This document shows, in pieces, positions 45,555-53,920 of a DNA stretch of 64,000 bases. The stretch's first letter is position 1; every line of letters starts with the position of its first letter. Origin of the DNA: Flavobacteriaceae bacterium (GTDB lineage Bacteria > Bacteroidota > Bacteroidia > Flavobacteriales > Flavobacteriaceae). The notes beneath the pieces are model-generated. The model had not been told where the DNA came from. It did no database searches and saw only the letters and a program-made list of their open reading frames with translations. A program made the translations under genes and the position numbers. The DNA lies in contig JAITMD010000010.1 in NCBI GenBank assembly GCA_031277535.1, positions 1-64,000 on the forward strand, given 5' to 3'.

Positions 45555-46568
45555 ATGGAGACAACAAACTTAGCTCTTGTATCAGGAGCCAATGGACATC
45601 TTGGGAATAACTTGGTAAGACTGTTACTTAAAGAGGGAATACCTGTTAGAGCAACAGTACGTAACATAAACAACACAGAGCCTTTTAAAGGTTTAGACTG
45701 TGAAGTGGTACAAGCTGATATTATAGATAAAAGTTCTTTTGTAAAAGCATTACAAGGTGTTCATACTTTCTATGCTGTAGGTGCTTCTTTTAAATTATGG
45801 GCAAAAGATCCTAAAAAAGAAATCTATGACGTGAATATGCAAGGAACCAAAAACACAATAGAAGCAGCTGCTGAGGCTGGTGTAAAACGCATTGTATATG
45901 TTAGTTCTATTGCAGCGTTAGATTACACCCATATCCCTACCCGAGAGAGCAATGGCTATAATCCTGACCGCAGAGATATGTACTATAACTCTAAAAATGA
46001 TGGAGAACAACTTGCGTTTGAATTAGCAAATAAACTTGGTATAGAGCTTGTTTCTGTTATGCCTGGAGCAATGATAGGTAGTGAATCTTTTCTTTCTTTA
46101 AACGTATCTTATGGGGTTCTTAAGCTTATCATTAATAAGCAAATTCCAATTGATACAATGATTACACTAAATTGGGTAGATGTAAAAGATGTAGCCATGG
46201 GATGTTATCAAGCCGCTCTAAAAGGCAGAAATGGACAGCGCTATATCTTAGCAAATGAAAAGTGTATGACCATAACGGATACGACTAAACTAACTCAACA
46301 ACTCTATCCTGAACTAAAACTTAAAGTACCTAATGCTGTTCCTAAATGTATGCTTTATACAATAGCAGGGTTAATGGAATTTATGGCTAAAGTAAGTGGC
46401 AAACCTCCTGTATTAACTACAAAAGACATCGCTATGTTTTCTGGTTTACAACAAGACTTTGATATTTCTAAATCAAGAAGAGAATTAGATTTCAATCCTA
46501 AACCAACTGAACAAGCGGTTGCAGATGCCTTAGCTTATTTAATGAAACACAAAGAATTATTAAAGTAA
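45555..46568 (+). CDS. NAD(P)-dependent epimerase/reductase (extended SDR, dihydroflavonol reductase-like)
   Basis: A 337-residue extended SDR. The nucleotide loop is VSGANGHLGNNLVR (GxxGxxG). VYVSSIAALD holds the catalytic serine region, and YYNSKNDGEQLAF gives the YxxxK-type motif. RPG-like VMPGAMIG follows, as in dihydroflavonol-4-reductase relatives that reduce ketones or aldehydes. Substrate unknown. It is monocistronic and divergent from the secreted-protein gene at 44409. Confidence 0.85.
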   Translation: METTNLALVSGANGHLGNNLVRLLLKEGIPVRATVRNINNTEPFKGLDCEVVQADIIDKSSFVKALQGVHTFYAVGASFKLWAKDPKKEIYDVNMQGTKNTIEAAAEAGVKRIVYVSSIAALDYTHIPTRESNGYNPDRRDMYYNSKNDGEQLAFELANKLGIELVSVMPGAMIGSESFLSLNVSYGVLKLIINKQIPIDTMITLNWVDVKDVAMGCYQAALKGRNGQRYILANEKCMTITDTTKLTQQLYPELKLKVPNAVPKCMLYTIAGLMEFMAKVSGKPPVLTTKDIAMFSGLQQDFDISKSRRELDFNPKPTEQAVADALAYLMKHKELLK

Positions 46569-46581
46569 TTTACAAAAAAAA

Positions 46582-46611
46582 CTCTCTTTAATATTACTTT
46601 ATTAAAGGGAG
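46582..46611 (-). terminator. Terminator after STM3941-like gene
   Basis: CTCTCTTTAATA and TATTAAAGGGAG pair with one wobble, and a run of eight T residues follows on the minus strand. It lies between convergent genes. Confidence 0.8.
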
Positions 46612-46617
46612 CTTTAT

Positions 46618-47160
46618 CTATTGTTCCTTATACTTTTTACTTTGCTCAATCAAAAGTTTAATCAATTGATTTTTACTAATTTTTAATCCATTTGCAGAAA
46701 TACTAATAGGAGTACCATACTGCTTAAAATTTGCTTCTATTGCCTTTCGTTTAAAAGAGTTTGTTACTTTATTTAAATACTCTTCTGGATTACTTACTAC
46801 AACAAGGATAAACTTTTGAGAATAAGCTTCTACCTCTTCTATGCTAAGGATATCTTTCCAAGGTATTAACCCTGCAGAAACAGCAGTTGCATTATCCCAT
46901 ATTCCTTGATTATTAATGATTAATCCTGGTTTTGGATCAAACATTTTTTTAATATACAAGATAGCAAAGAATGTAAAGAGTATGATACTTGCTATACCTA
47001 TAACAAATAAAATATAAGGGTTATTATAAATAGCATGATTTCCTTGAGGAGGAGCAAATACAAAACAAACACCTAATGCGACAAATACAAAACAAGCAAA
47101 CATTAACAATGCCATCTTTGCTTTACTTAATGGTATAATAATTTCTTTTTCTTGATTCAT
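46618..47160 (-). CDS. STM3941-like membrane protein
   Basis: A 180-residue protein with two N-terminal membrane segments (about 14-34 and 48-68) and a cytoplasmic C-terminal domain. The domain contains the PH-like segments PGLIINNQGIWDN, GLIPWKDILSIEEVE and GTPISISANGLKIS. This arrangement matches the STM3941 family, whose function is not established. It lies 32 bases downstream of the aldehyde dehydrogenase gene and may be in the same transcript. Confidence 0.7.
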   Translation of the reverse strand: MNQEKEIIIPLSKAKMALLMFACFVFVALGVCFVFAPPQGNHAIYNNPYILFVIGIASIILFTFFAILYIKKMFDPKPGLIINNQGIWDNATAVSAGLIPWKDILSIEEVEAYSQKFILVVVSNPEEYLNKVTNSFKRKAIEANFKQYGTPISISANGLKISKNQLIKLLIEQSKKYKEQ

Positions 47161-47192
47161 TTCTTTCTTTTAACAAAAGTAAAAGAATTTAC

Positions 47193-48566
47193 TTATTTAA
47201 AAAATCTCCTCAACCATCCCTCTTTCTGTTTAGTGTAAGGAGGATATTTTATACTCGATTCGAACCAAAAAGGTTTGTACAATATACTCTTGTAATGAGA
47301 GAATGTCTCAAAACCATACTTACCATGATAGTTTCCTATACCACTTGCTCCTACTCCACCAAAAGGTAGCGTATTAGTGCTTAAATGCATCAAACTATCA
47401 TTGACTGCACCACCTCCAAAAGAAACCTCTCGAAGTATTTTATCAATTATCATCTTATCCTTTCCATAGATATAACAGGCTAAAGGTTTAGGCCGTCTCT
47501 TAATCTGTACAATAACCTCATCTAAAGACTCAAAACTAAGTACAGGCAATAATGGCCCAAATATTTCTTCTTGCATAATCTCATCTTCCCAAATAATCTC
47601 ATCTAATATAGTTGGGCTAATAAAGTGTTTATCTCTATCTGTATTACCTCCATAGCATACCTTAGCTATATCAATTAAGTTCACTAATCGATCAAAGTTC
47701 TTAGTATTTATAATTTGCAAATAGTGTGAGGGTAAGTTATCTGTTTGTTGTGGATAATCATCCATCTCAATCTTTAGGTACTTTATCAACTCCTCTTTTA
47801 TAGAAGCATCAACTAAGACGTAATCAGGAGCAACGCAAGTTTGACCTGCATTTAATAGTTTAGCCCATACGAGACGTTTGGCAGTCATCGGAATATCACA
47901 ACCTTTCAGAATAATCGCAGGGCTCTTTCCTCCTAACTCTAAGGTAACAGGTACTAAGTTTTTAGCAGCCGCCTCATAAACAATCTTCCCTATAGTGGTA
48001 CTCCCCGTAAAGAATATCTTATCAAAAGGTAATGACAACAATTCAGTAGTTTCTTCTATTCCACCTTCTACTACATAAAGATATTCCTTGTCAAAGTTTT
48101 CATTTATTAATTCGGCTAATACTTGAGAAGTACGCATAGGTAGCTCACTTGGTTTTATAATCACTGTATTGCCTGCTGCCATTGCGGTTAAGGCAGGTAA
48201 TAAAGAAAGCTGATACGGATAATTCCAAGCACCTATTATTAAAGTAACGCCTAATGGTTCCGGCATAATATATCCCTTAGCAGGGAAGTTAGCTAAGCCT
48301 ACAGAAACGCGTTTTCGCTTACTTAATTTCTTTATACTCTTGATATAATAGTTAATTTCTGTGTACACAATAGACAACTCTGTAAGATAAGTTTCAAAAG
48401 CAGATTTACCAAAGTCGTGGTATATTGCCTCTTCTAATAGCTGCTCATTTGCTTGCAACACTTGTTTAAGCTTCTTTAACTGCTCTATACGAAAAGAAAT
48501 ATCTTTGGTAGCATTACTATCAAAATAAGACTTTTGTGTGCTAAATACAGAGGTTATTGTGTTCAT
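47193..48566 (-). CDS. Aldehyde dehydrogenase family protein (class 3-like)
   Basis: A 457-residue NAD(P)-dependent dehydrogenase of the short class 3 type. The catalytic cysteine lies in LNAGQTCVAPDYVLV and the general base in VTLELGGKSPAII. IGAWNYPYQLSLLPALTAMA and FFTGSTTIGKIVYEAAAKN bind cofactor. A hydrophobic/basic C-terminus (SIKYPPYTKQKEGWLRRFFK) may associate with membrane. It lies 45 bases downstream of an epoxide-hydrolase-like gene, suggesting a shared pathway for reactive carbonyls or epoxides (inference). Confidence 0.92.
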   Translation of the reverse strand: MNTITSVFSTQKSYFDSNATKDISFRIEQLKKLKQVLQANEQLLEEAIYHDFGKSAFETYLTELSIVYTEINYYIKSIKKLSKRKRVSVGLANFPAKGYIMPEPLGVTLIIGAWNYPYQLSLLPALTAMAAGNTVIIKPSELPMRTSQVLAELINENFDKEYLYVVEGGIEETTELLSLPFDKIFFTGSTTIGKIVYEAAAKNLVPVTLELGGKSPAIILKGCDIPMTAKRLVWAKLLNAGQTCVAPDYVLVDASIKEELIKYLKIEMDDYPQQTDNLPSHYLQIINTKNFDRLVNLIDIAKVCYGGNTDRDKHFISPTILDEIIWEDEIMQEEIFGPLLPVLSFESLDEVIVQIKRRPKPLACYIYGKDKMIIDKILREVSFGGGAVNDSLMHLSTNTLPFGGVGASGIGNYHGKYGFETFSHYKSILYKPFWFESSIKYPPYTKQKEGWLRRFFK

Positions 48567-48611
48567 AGGCTATATATAACTAATCAAAGATAACTTATAA
48601 AACAGATATCT

Positions 48612-49499
48612 TTATACCGTTTCTAAGAAATGGATTATTTCTTTGCTCACTACTTCTGGTTTTTCAGCTAACAGGAAGTGTCCACATTCTTTTACTTCTT
48701 TCAATGTTAGATTACTTGTAGTATGAGGTAAAGACATCTTTAGTATTTCATAACCACTGCCTCCTATCCCTAATACAGGTATTGTAAGCTTACCATAACT
48801 TTTACTATCTTCTATGTCTTGAGGAAAAGCTTGATACCACGCATTAGAAACACGAATAGCTTCTTTGCTATTGTAAGCAGTAGCATATACTTGTTTATCA
48901 AAATCAGTAATACTCTCCTTATTGTAAACTAAATGATCGAACAACCAATTAATAACTAAGTCCATACGCCCCTCCAGTAATTGCTCTGGCAAATCTTTAA
49001 CCTGATTAAAAGCAAGCCACCAAGGATAAGTATATTTCCCTCCTAAGATAGGAAGCATAGGCAATTGATACATTCCTGCATCAGGATGAGGGGTATCTAA
49101 CATAATCAGCTTAGTAGTCACTTCTGGATAGTTACTTGCAAAACTAAAAGCTACATGTGCTCCTATATCGTGTCCTCCAATAGAAACCGTGTCAAAACCT
49201 AACTTCTGAACCAACTCATAAACATCCTTTGCCATATTCCTTTTCTCATAACCAGATGTAGGCTTGGCAGAATTACCCATTCCTCGCATTTCTACAACTA
49301 TCACACAGTACTTTTCTGCTAAAGCAGGTATTACTTTGTGATAAGCCCACCAAGTTTCTGGATATCCTGGTATTAATACTAAAGGTTCTCCTTGGCCTCC
49401 CATTACATAATGTATTTGCGTTTCATTTACCTCTATATACTGACTTCTAAACCCTGGTAATAAACCTATTAATTCGTTATTTAATGATACTGTACTCAT
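48612..49499 (-). CDS. Alpha/beta hydrolase, epoxide hydrolase/haloalkane dehalogenase-like
   Basis: A 295-residue alpha/beta hydrolase. The nucleophile elbow reads GGHDIGAHVA, so the nucleophile is aspartate rather than serine. This is the hallmark of epoxide hydrolases and dehalogenases. The oxyanion segment is VLIPGYPETWWAYHKV and the catalytic histidine lies in KECGHFLLAEKPE. There is no signal peptide. It is first in a likely operon with the aldehyde dehydrogenase and divergent from a MerR regulator. Confidence 0.87.
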   Translation of the reverse strand: MSTVSLNNELIGLLPGFRSQYIEVNETQIHYVMGGQGEPLVLIPGYPETWWAYHKVIPALAEKYCVIVVEMRGMGNSAKPTSGYEKRNMAKDVYELVQKLGFDTVSIGGHDIGAHVAFSFASNYPEVTTKLIMLDTPHPDAGMYQLPMLPILGGKYTYPWWLAFNQVKDLPEQLLEGRMDLVINWLFDHLVYNKESITDFDKQVYATAYNSKEAIRVSNAWYQAFPQDIEDSKSYGKLTIPVLGIGGSGYEILKMSLPHTTSNLTLKEVKECGHFLLAEKPEVVSKEIIHFLETV

Positions 49500-49542
49500 C
49501 TTATTAAGATATTAAATATTACTTATTTTCATTTGATAGATG

Positions 49543-49573
49543 TAAAACTAAATAGTATTTTTACACTATACAA
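49543..49573 (-). promoter_or_regulatory. Candidate promoter of the hydrolase operon
   Basis: On the minus strand TTG (49571-49573), a 20-base spacer and TAGTTTTA (49543-49550). The spacer is longer than the usual 17-19, as is typical of promoters activated by MerR proteins. The -33 box lies inside the palindrome at 49565-49587. Confidence 0.5.
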
Positions 49574-49587
49574 CTATGAAGTATAGT
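49565..49587. promoter_or_regulatory. Candidate MerR operator
   Basis: ACTATAC (49565-49571), nine bases, then GTATAGT (49581-49587): a perfect 7-9-7 inverted repeat in the short region between the divergent hydrolase and merR-type genes. Confidence 0.6.
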
Positions 49588-49620
49588 TCACACTTTGCTT
49601 TTTAAATATACTTTAACACA

Positions 49621-49986
49621 ATGAAGCTAATCAGTCAACTTTCTAAAGAAACAGGAGTACCTATACCTACCATTCGATTCTACGAGAAGACAGGTTTATT
49701 TAGAAGTACTACCAAAGAAGAAGTAACCACTAATAACTATGCTTATTACGGAGATGACGTAGTAGATAAGCTTCGTTTTATACAAATGGCTAAAGCTGTA
49801 GGGTTTACTTTATCTGAAATTAAGGAAGTAATAGACGCTTGGTATGAAAAGCAATTTACCAAAAAAGCAAAGCTTGAAGTATTAAATCTAAAACTAAAGC
49901 AAATAGATGAAAAAATGAAGGAACTTAAAGCAATGAAAAAACAAATTGCTTTATGTAAGTATAATATTGAAAATGATGTTGTTTAA
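49621..49986 (+). CDS. MerR-family transcriptional regulator
   Basis: A 121-residue regulator with the MerR winged helix (about 1-70; LSKETGVPIPTIRFYEKTGL, NNYAYYGDDVVDKLRFI) and a coiled-coil dimer helix (about 78-115). It ends with one or two cysteines near the helix (C112 region). The effector domain is minimal. The divergent hydrolase-dehydrogenase pair is its likely target, with the inverted repeat at 49565-49587 as operator. An alpha/beta hydrolase follows after 14 bases. Confidence 0.88.
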   Translation: MKLISQLSKETGVPIPTIRFYEKTGLFRSTTKEEVTTNNYAYYGDDVVDKLRFIQMAKAVGFTLSEIKEVIDAWYEKQFTKKAKLEVLNLKLKQIDEKMKELKAMKKQIALCKYNIENDVV

Positions 49987-50000
49987 TCATCAAGTTACAA

Positions 50001-50648
50001 ATGAAAAAAGTATATATTCTTAGTGGTTTAGGAGTTGATAAACGTGTTTTTAATAACTTTAAGTTTGATGGACTTGACGTGGAATATATTGATTGGATAC
50101 CTTCAACTAAAGAAGAAAGTCTATCTGCCTATGCAAAACGTTTGGCTAATAATATACAACACAAAGAGTCAATACTAATAGGTCTATCATTTGGAGGAAT
50201 GGTAGCTATGGAAATAGCTAAGATTATTGAAACTAAGAAAGTAATCTTAATTGCTTCTGCAAAAAATCAATATGAACTTCCTTTATACTTTAGGATTATA
50301 GGAAAAATAGGATTAAACAAGATTGTTCCTGGCAAATTATTAAAAGCCAATAATTACATAACTAATTGGTTTTTTGGAGTACAAACACAACAAGAAAAAT
50401 TATTATTAAAAAGTATTCTACATGACACAAACCCTGTATTCTTGAAATGGGCTATCAATGAAATTATTAACTGGAACAATACTGTTGAACCTATCAATAC
50501 TATTCATATTCATGGTAACTCAGATAGAATACTTCCTATCAGCTATACAAAAGCAGATTACTGTATTAATAAAGGAGGTCATTTTATGACTATAAACAAA
50601 TCAAGAGAAATTGAAGAGATTATACAGCATATAATAATCAATCTATAA
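50001..50648 (+). CDS. Small alpha/beta hydrolase
   Basis: A 215-residue hydrolase with a serine nucleophile in IGLSFGGMVAMEIA, an aspartate in IHGNSDRILP and the histidine in KGGHFMTINKS, a complete triad. The N-terminal ILSGLGVDKRVF supplies the oxyanion loop. The small size suggests no lid. Substrate is unknown. It is co-directional with merR (14-base gap) and followed after 9 bases by an unknown gene, so the three form an operon. Confidence 0.8.
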   Translation: MKKVYILSGLGVDKRVFNNFKFDGLDVEYIDWIPSTKEESLSAYAKRLANNIQHKESILIGLSFGGMVAMEIAKIIETKKVILIASAKNQYELPLYFRIIGKIGLNKIVPGKLLKANNYITNWFFGVQTQQEKLLLKSILHDTNPVFLKWAINEIINWNNTVEPINTIHIHGNSDRILPISYTKADYCINKGGHFMTINKSREIEEIIQHIIINL

Positions 50649-50657
50649 AACATTATT

Positions 50658-51248
50658 ATGAAAGAGAAATGGACAATGTTTAGTACCCCAAAAGAAGAAT
50701 TAAAGCAACTACTTGTTTCTTTAGGTACATGTTTTATAGGAGAAGGCTTTATTCAAGTAAAAGATTATCCTTTTGAGCCCTCTATTGCTTATAACCAAAC
50801 ATTAATTAAAAAAGAGGACATTGTAGACTTTGATTACGATGCTCGACCGATGACTATTAGAATTAAAAATGAACTAATCTTTATCTCAATAAAACATAAA
50901 GAAGCTTTAATTCATTTTGCCTCTAAAAACAAAATAAAGATTGTCCTACGACCAGCAATATGGGATTTAATATTAGAGCCCTTTTTAGATACTGAATTTA
51001 CAGAAGAGGGTAATAAAAGGGTAACTCGATTATTAGTAAAATATGGTTTAACACCAAAACAGATAAACCAATTAAGAGATGAAGTTGAAATACAGATGCT
51101 AAAGTATAACTTTGATACAACACTTTGGGAATGGTGTAGTCTTGACGCCTCTGATGTATTAAAAGCTATGCGCCTTAAATATAATCACACAGATTTTAGA
51201 ATCTTCTATAAAAAAGTAATAGACATAGCTCTACTATCGCATCCATAA
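50658..51248 (+). CDS. Hypothetical protein (196 aa)
   Basis: I do not recognise the family. It has no signal peptide or membrane span. The N-terminal half is predicted beta-rich (SLGTCFIGEGFIQVKDYPF, ARPMTIRIKNELIFISI) and the C-terminal half helical (RLLVKYGLTPKQINQLRDEV), ending with an aromatic segment. It is last gene of the merR operon. Confidence 0.55.
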   Translation: MKEKWTMFSTPKEELKQLLVSLGTCFIGEGFIQVKDYPFEPSIAYNQTLIKKEDIVDFDYDARPMTIRIKNELIFISIKHKEALIHFASKNKIKIVLRPAIWDLILEPFLDTEFTEEGNKRVTRLLVKYGLTPKQINQLRDEVEIQMLKYNFDTTLWEWCSLDASDVLKAMRLKYNHTDFRIFYKKVIDIALLSHP

Positions 51249-51265
51249 TAGGATATATCCAATAG

Positions 51266-51490
51266 TTAGTTATTAACTCTGTAAACAACTCCAATATCGT
51301 TTAATCTTGAGACGAACTGTTCCTATAAAATAGAGTCTTCTATTTCTATAATAACTTCTACATCATCTAAAATTGCATCTGTATTAGACTTTGCTTGTTA
51401 CAAAGACATTCCTAATACTTCTACTTGCCACTTTGTAAAAGACACTTTTTTAAAGCCTTCTACCCAACTATATATAACGACACTTTTCAT
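51266..51490 (-). pseudogene. Small gene inactivated by two nonsense codons
   Basis: A single minus-strand frame from ATG 51490 to TAA 51266-51268 would encode about 74 residues. It is interrupted only by TAA (51398-51400, codon 31) and TAG (51323-51325, codon 56). The reading is MKSVVIYSWVEGFKKVSF, TKWQVEVLGMSL, stop, QAKSNTDAILDDVEVIIEI, EDSIL, stop, EQFVSRLNDIGVVYRVNN. The alternating helix/strand pattern vaguely resembles a ribosomal L7/L12 C-terminal fold. It lies 8 bases downstream of the gene at 51499, as if once in its operon. Confidence 0.7.
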
Positions 51491-51498
51491 ACAAATAC

Positions 51499-52047
51499 TT
51501 ATTCTAAATTAACTGGTGTGATATTATATCTACTTGATAGATTATCCACTAAATGCTTAAACAGTACCAAAACTTCTTTAAGATATTCATAATCAAACCT
51601 TACTCCTTTAGTGTAAATTATCAATTCATAATTATTATCAAATAGTACCTCCTCGCTTGATCCTGCTTTATCTGTACTTATAAAAAGTCCTGCTATATCC
51701 AGATCTATATACATTCTTCTAACTAAGAAATTTAGGATGCTTGTTATACCTGGATTAGGAGAATGTACTAAATACTGTTTATCAAAACGTTTATCATTTG
51801 TCTTCTGTCTACTAATAAATAGGTTAATAAGTTTATTGATAAAACTTTTCTTATCTATTCTCAATGCTATTTTCTCACCATAAGAAAATCTACAATATAC
51901 CTTTTTAGATTCTCCAAATCCATCAAAAGCTATATAAAAACCATTGTAGTTAATAACTGTTTTTGCTGAATACCAATAGGCTGCTTCATGAAATTCTCCT
52001 CCAATGAAGTTACTAAAGTCTTTCCAATACTGATTATTCTGTTCCAA
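51499..52047 (-). CDS. Hypothetical protein (182 aa), TTG start
   Basis: No family recognised. It is soluble and mixed alpha/beta, with aromatic-rich N-terminus (QYWKDFSNFIGGEFHEAAYW) and segments YNGFYIAFDGFGESKKVYCR and NYELIIYTKGVRFDYEYL. The start must be TTG at 52047 because an in-frame TAA lies four codons upstream and the next ATG is far inside. Alternatively the N-terminus is truncated. With the nonsense-damaged gene 8 bases downstream, this small operon may be decaying. Confidence 0.55.
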   Translation of the reverse strand: MEQNNQYWKDFSNFIGGEFHEAAYWYSAKTVINYNGFYIAFDGFGESKKVYCRFSYGEKIALRIDKKSFINKLINLFISRQKTNDKRFDKQYLVHSPNPGITSILNFLVRRMYIDLDIAGLFISTDKAGSSEEVLFDNNYELIIYTKGVRFDYEYLKEVLVLFKHLVDNLSSRYNITPVNLE

Positions 52048-52156
52048 AACTATGTTTTACTATCAATTGTTATAACTATATATTTATCAAGCTTAAAGGT
52101 ATTTAATATAATTTAATTTTATCAATGAATCTGTTATGCATTTTAGGTTAAAACAA

Positions 52157-52184
52157 TAAAAGCCATCTTCTCAGATAGCTTTTA
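52157..52184 (-). terminator. Terminator after the siderophore transporter operon
   Basis: TAAAAGCCATCT and AGATAGCTTTTA pair around TCTC with one mismatch, and T-rich sequence follows on the minus strand. Confidence 0.7.
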
Positions 52185-52205
52185 CTATGAAATAAAAATT
52201 TTAGA

Positions 52206-53141
52206 TTATTCAGCAATTGCTTGCTCTACTTCGTCTAACATCATTTTGATAGACTTCAGTCCTCCTCCTGATAAGTACCATACTTCTGGGTTTAAGAAGA
52301 TGATTTTATCATTTTTATAAGCATTAGTTTGTTTCACTAATGCATTAGCAAATTCTTCTTTACCCATGCTTGCTCTCTTAATAGCAGCACCTCTATCGAT
52401 AACAAAGATATAATCTGGGTTTAACTCTTTAATAAACTCATTAGAGATAGCCTGTCCATGTGTAGAAACTTCTATGTTCTTATCTGCTGGTTTTACTCCA
52501 AAAACATCGTGAATAATACCAAAGCGAGAACCTTTGCCATAAGCACTTAAGCGACCTTCATTAGCCAGAACAACCAAGCCTGTTTTCTCTGATTTAGAAG
52601 TTTTATCGTTAATTCTAGCTAAGCGACCGTCTATATCTTTTAGCTCTTTCTCTACTAATTCCTCTTTACCGAATAACTTACCAATAGTACGTTGATTCGC
52701 TTTAAAAGAATTCATATAGTCTTTAGTATCGATATCTAAGTTAATTGTAGGAGCTATTTTACTAAACTCGTCATACATAGATGCAGTACGAGCAGAGATA
52801 ATGATAAGTTCTGGTTCTATAGCATTAACCTTTTCCATATTAGGTTCTTTGATACCACCTACATCAGTGATATTAGCATCATCTGCATATTTTGATAAAT
52901 AAGCTGGAATATTTCCTTTAGGAGCTCCTTTAAACTCTATACCTAAATCATCAAAAGAATCCATAATACCATAAGTAAGTACTACTGTATTTTTTGGGTT
53001 TACATTTACTTCAGTAGATCCTGATAAATGCTCTACTGATACCTTAGCTACATTCTCATCTGTAGTTTCTGTCTTTGTCTCTTTACAAGAGGTTAAAATT
53101 AAAGCTGAAGCTGCGATACAGCTTATTAAAAATTTACTCAT
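52206..53141 (-). CDS. Siderophore ABC transporter substrate-binding lipoprotein (YclQ-like)
   Basis: A 311-residue class III periplasmic binding protein with lipobox cysteine 19 (ALILTSCKE). Typical stretches are KNTVVLTYGIMDSFDDLGIE, EPELIIISARTASMYDEF and LNPDYIFVIDRGAA. These fit the FatB/YclQ group that captures catecholate siderophores such as petrobactin. It is the last of four genes in the same order as Bacillus subtilis yclNOPQ (permease, permease, ATPase, binding protein), 20 bases after the ATPase gene. Confidence 0.88.
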   Translation of the reverse strand: MSKFLISCIAASALILTSCKETKTETTDENVAKVSVEHLSGSTEVNVNPKNTVVLTYGIMDSFDDLGIEFKGAPKGNIPAYLSKYADDANITDVGGIKEPNMEKVNAIEPELIIISARTASMYDEFSKIAPTINLDIDTKDYMNSFKANQRTIGKLFGKEELVEKELKDIDGRLARINDKTSKSEKTGLVVLANEGRLSAYGKGSRFGIIHDVFGVKPADKNIEVSTHGQAISNEFIKELNPDYIFVIDRGAAIKRASMGKEEFANALVKQTNAYKNDKIIFLNPEVWYLSGGGLKSIKMMLDEVEQAIAE

Positions 53142-53161
53142 AACAACTCGATTAGTTAAAA

Positions 53162-53920
53162 TTATTTAAAGTATATGCACACTTTATTATTGCAGTTATC
53201 TACGATCATCATATCTATATCAAAGACTTCCTTCATGATATCTTCTCTAATAATATCATCAGTCAGTCCGAAATGGATTATCTTATGATCCTTAACTGCG
53301 GCAATGTAATCTGCATACGAAGAAGCATAATTAATGTCGTGCACTACAATAATTATGGTCTTTCCATAGTCATCTGCCAAGACGCGAAGTATCTTCATTA
53401 TCTCAACAGAGTGTTTCATATCTAAATTATTTAGAGGCTCATCTAATAAGATATACTCTGTATCCTGAGCTAATACCATAGCCAAAAAAGTACGTTGACG
53501 TTGTCCTCCACTTAATTCATCTATATATTGATCTTGTATATCTGCAAGCCCCATAAAAGCAATACTCTCTAATACTTTCTCTTTATCTAGAGCGTTCATT
53601 CTCCCTTGTGAATGAGGAAAACGTCCAAACTCCACCAGCTCTTTTACTGTCAGTCGCACATTAGGATGATTAGCCTGCTTTAGTATAGACAATCGTTTAG
53701 CAAAATCTCTATTCTTAAAGTTTACTATGTCTTTATCTAAAAGATTAATAAGTCCAGAATCTTTAGTCACTAAACGGCTAATGATTGACAACAATGTACT
53801 CTTACCCGTACCATTACCTCCCACTAGACAAGTTATTTTACCTTTAGGAAAAGAAACTGACACATCATTTAAGATCATCTTCTCCCCATACATCTTCGAT
53901 ACGTTCTTTACCTCTATCAT
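53162..53920 (-). CDS. Siderophore ABC transporter ATP-binding protein (YclP-like)
   Basis: A 252-residue ATPase. Walker A is GGNGTGKST, the ABC signature is LSGGQRQRTFLAM, Walker B is YILLDEPLNNLD, and the switch histidine lies in IIVVHDINYAS. FecE/FepC-type length. Its start overlaps the end of the upstream permease by 4 bases (ATGA type), indicating coupled translation. It powers iron-siderophore import across the inner membrane. Confidence 0.93.
   Translation of the reverse strand: MIEVKNVSKMYGEKMILNDVSVSFPKGKITCLVGGNGTGKSTLLSIISRLVTKDSGLINLLDKDIVNFKNRDFAKRLSILKQANHPNVRLTVKELVEFGRFPHSQGRMNALDKEKVLESIAFMGLADIQDQYIDELSGGQRQRTFLAMVLAQDTEYILLDEPLNNLDMKHSVEIMKILRVLADDYGKTIIIVVHDINYASSYADYIAAVKDHKIIHFGLTDDIIREDIMKEVFDIDMMIVDNCNNKVCIYFK

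Noticed and set aside
51266-51490. Stop-codon reassignment or readthrough in the interrupted small gene
   Set aside because: All intact neighbours end normally with TAA, TAG or TGA and the other remnant at 44022 also has frameshifts, so gene decay is simpler.
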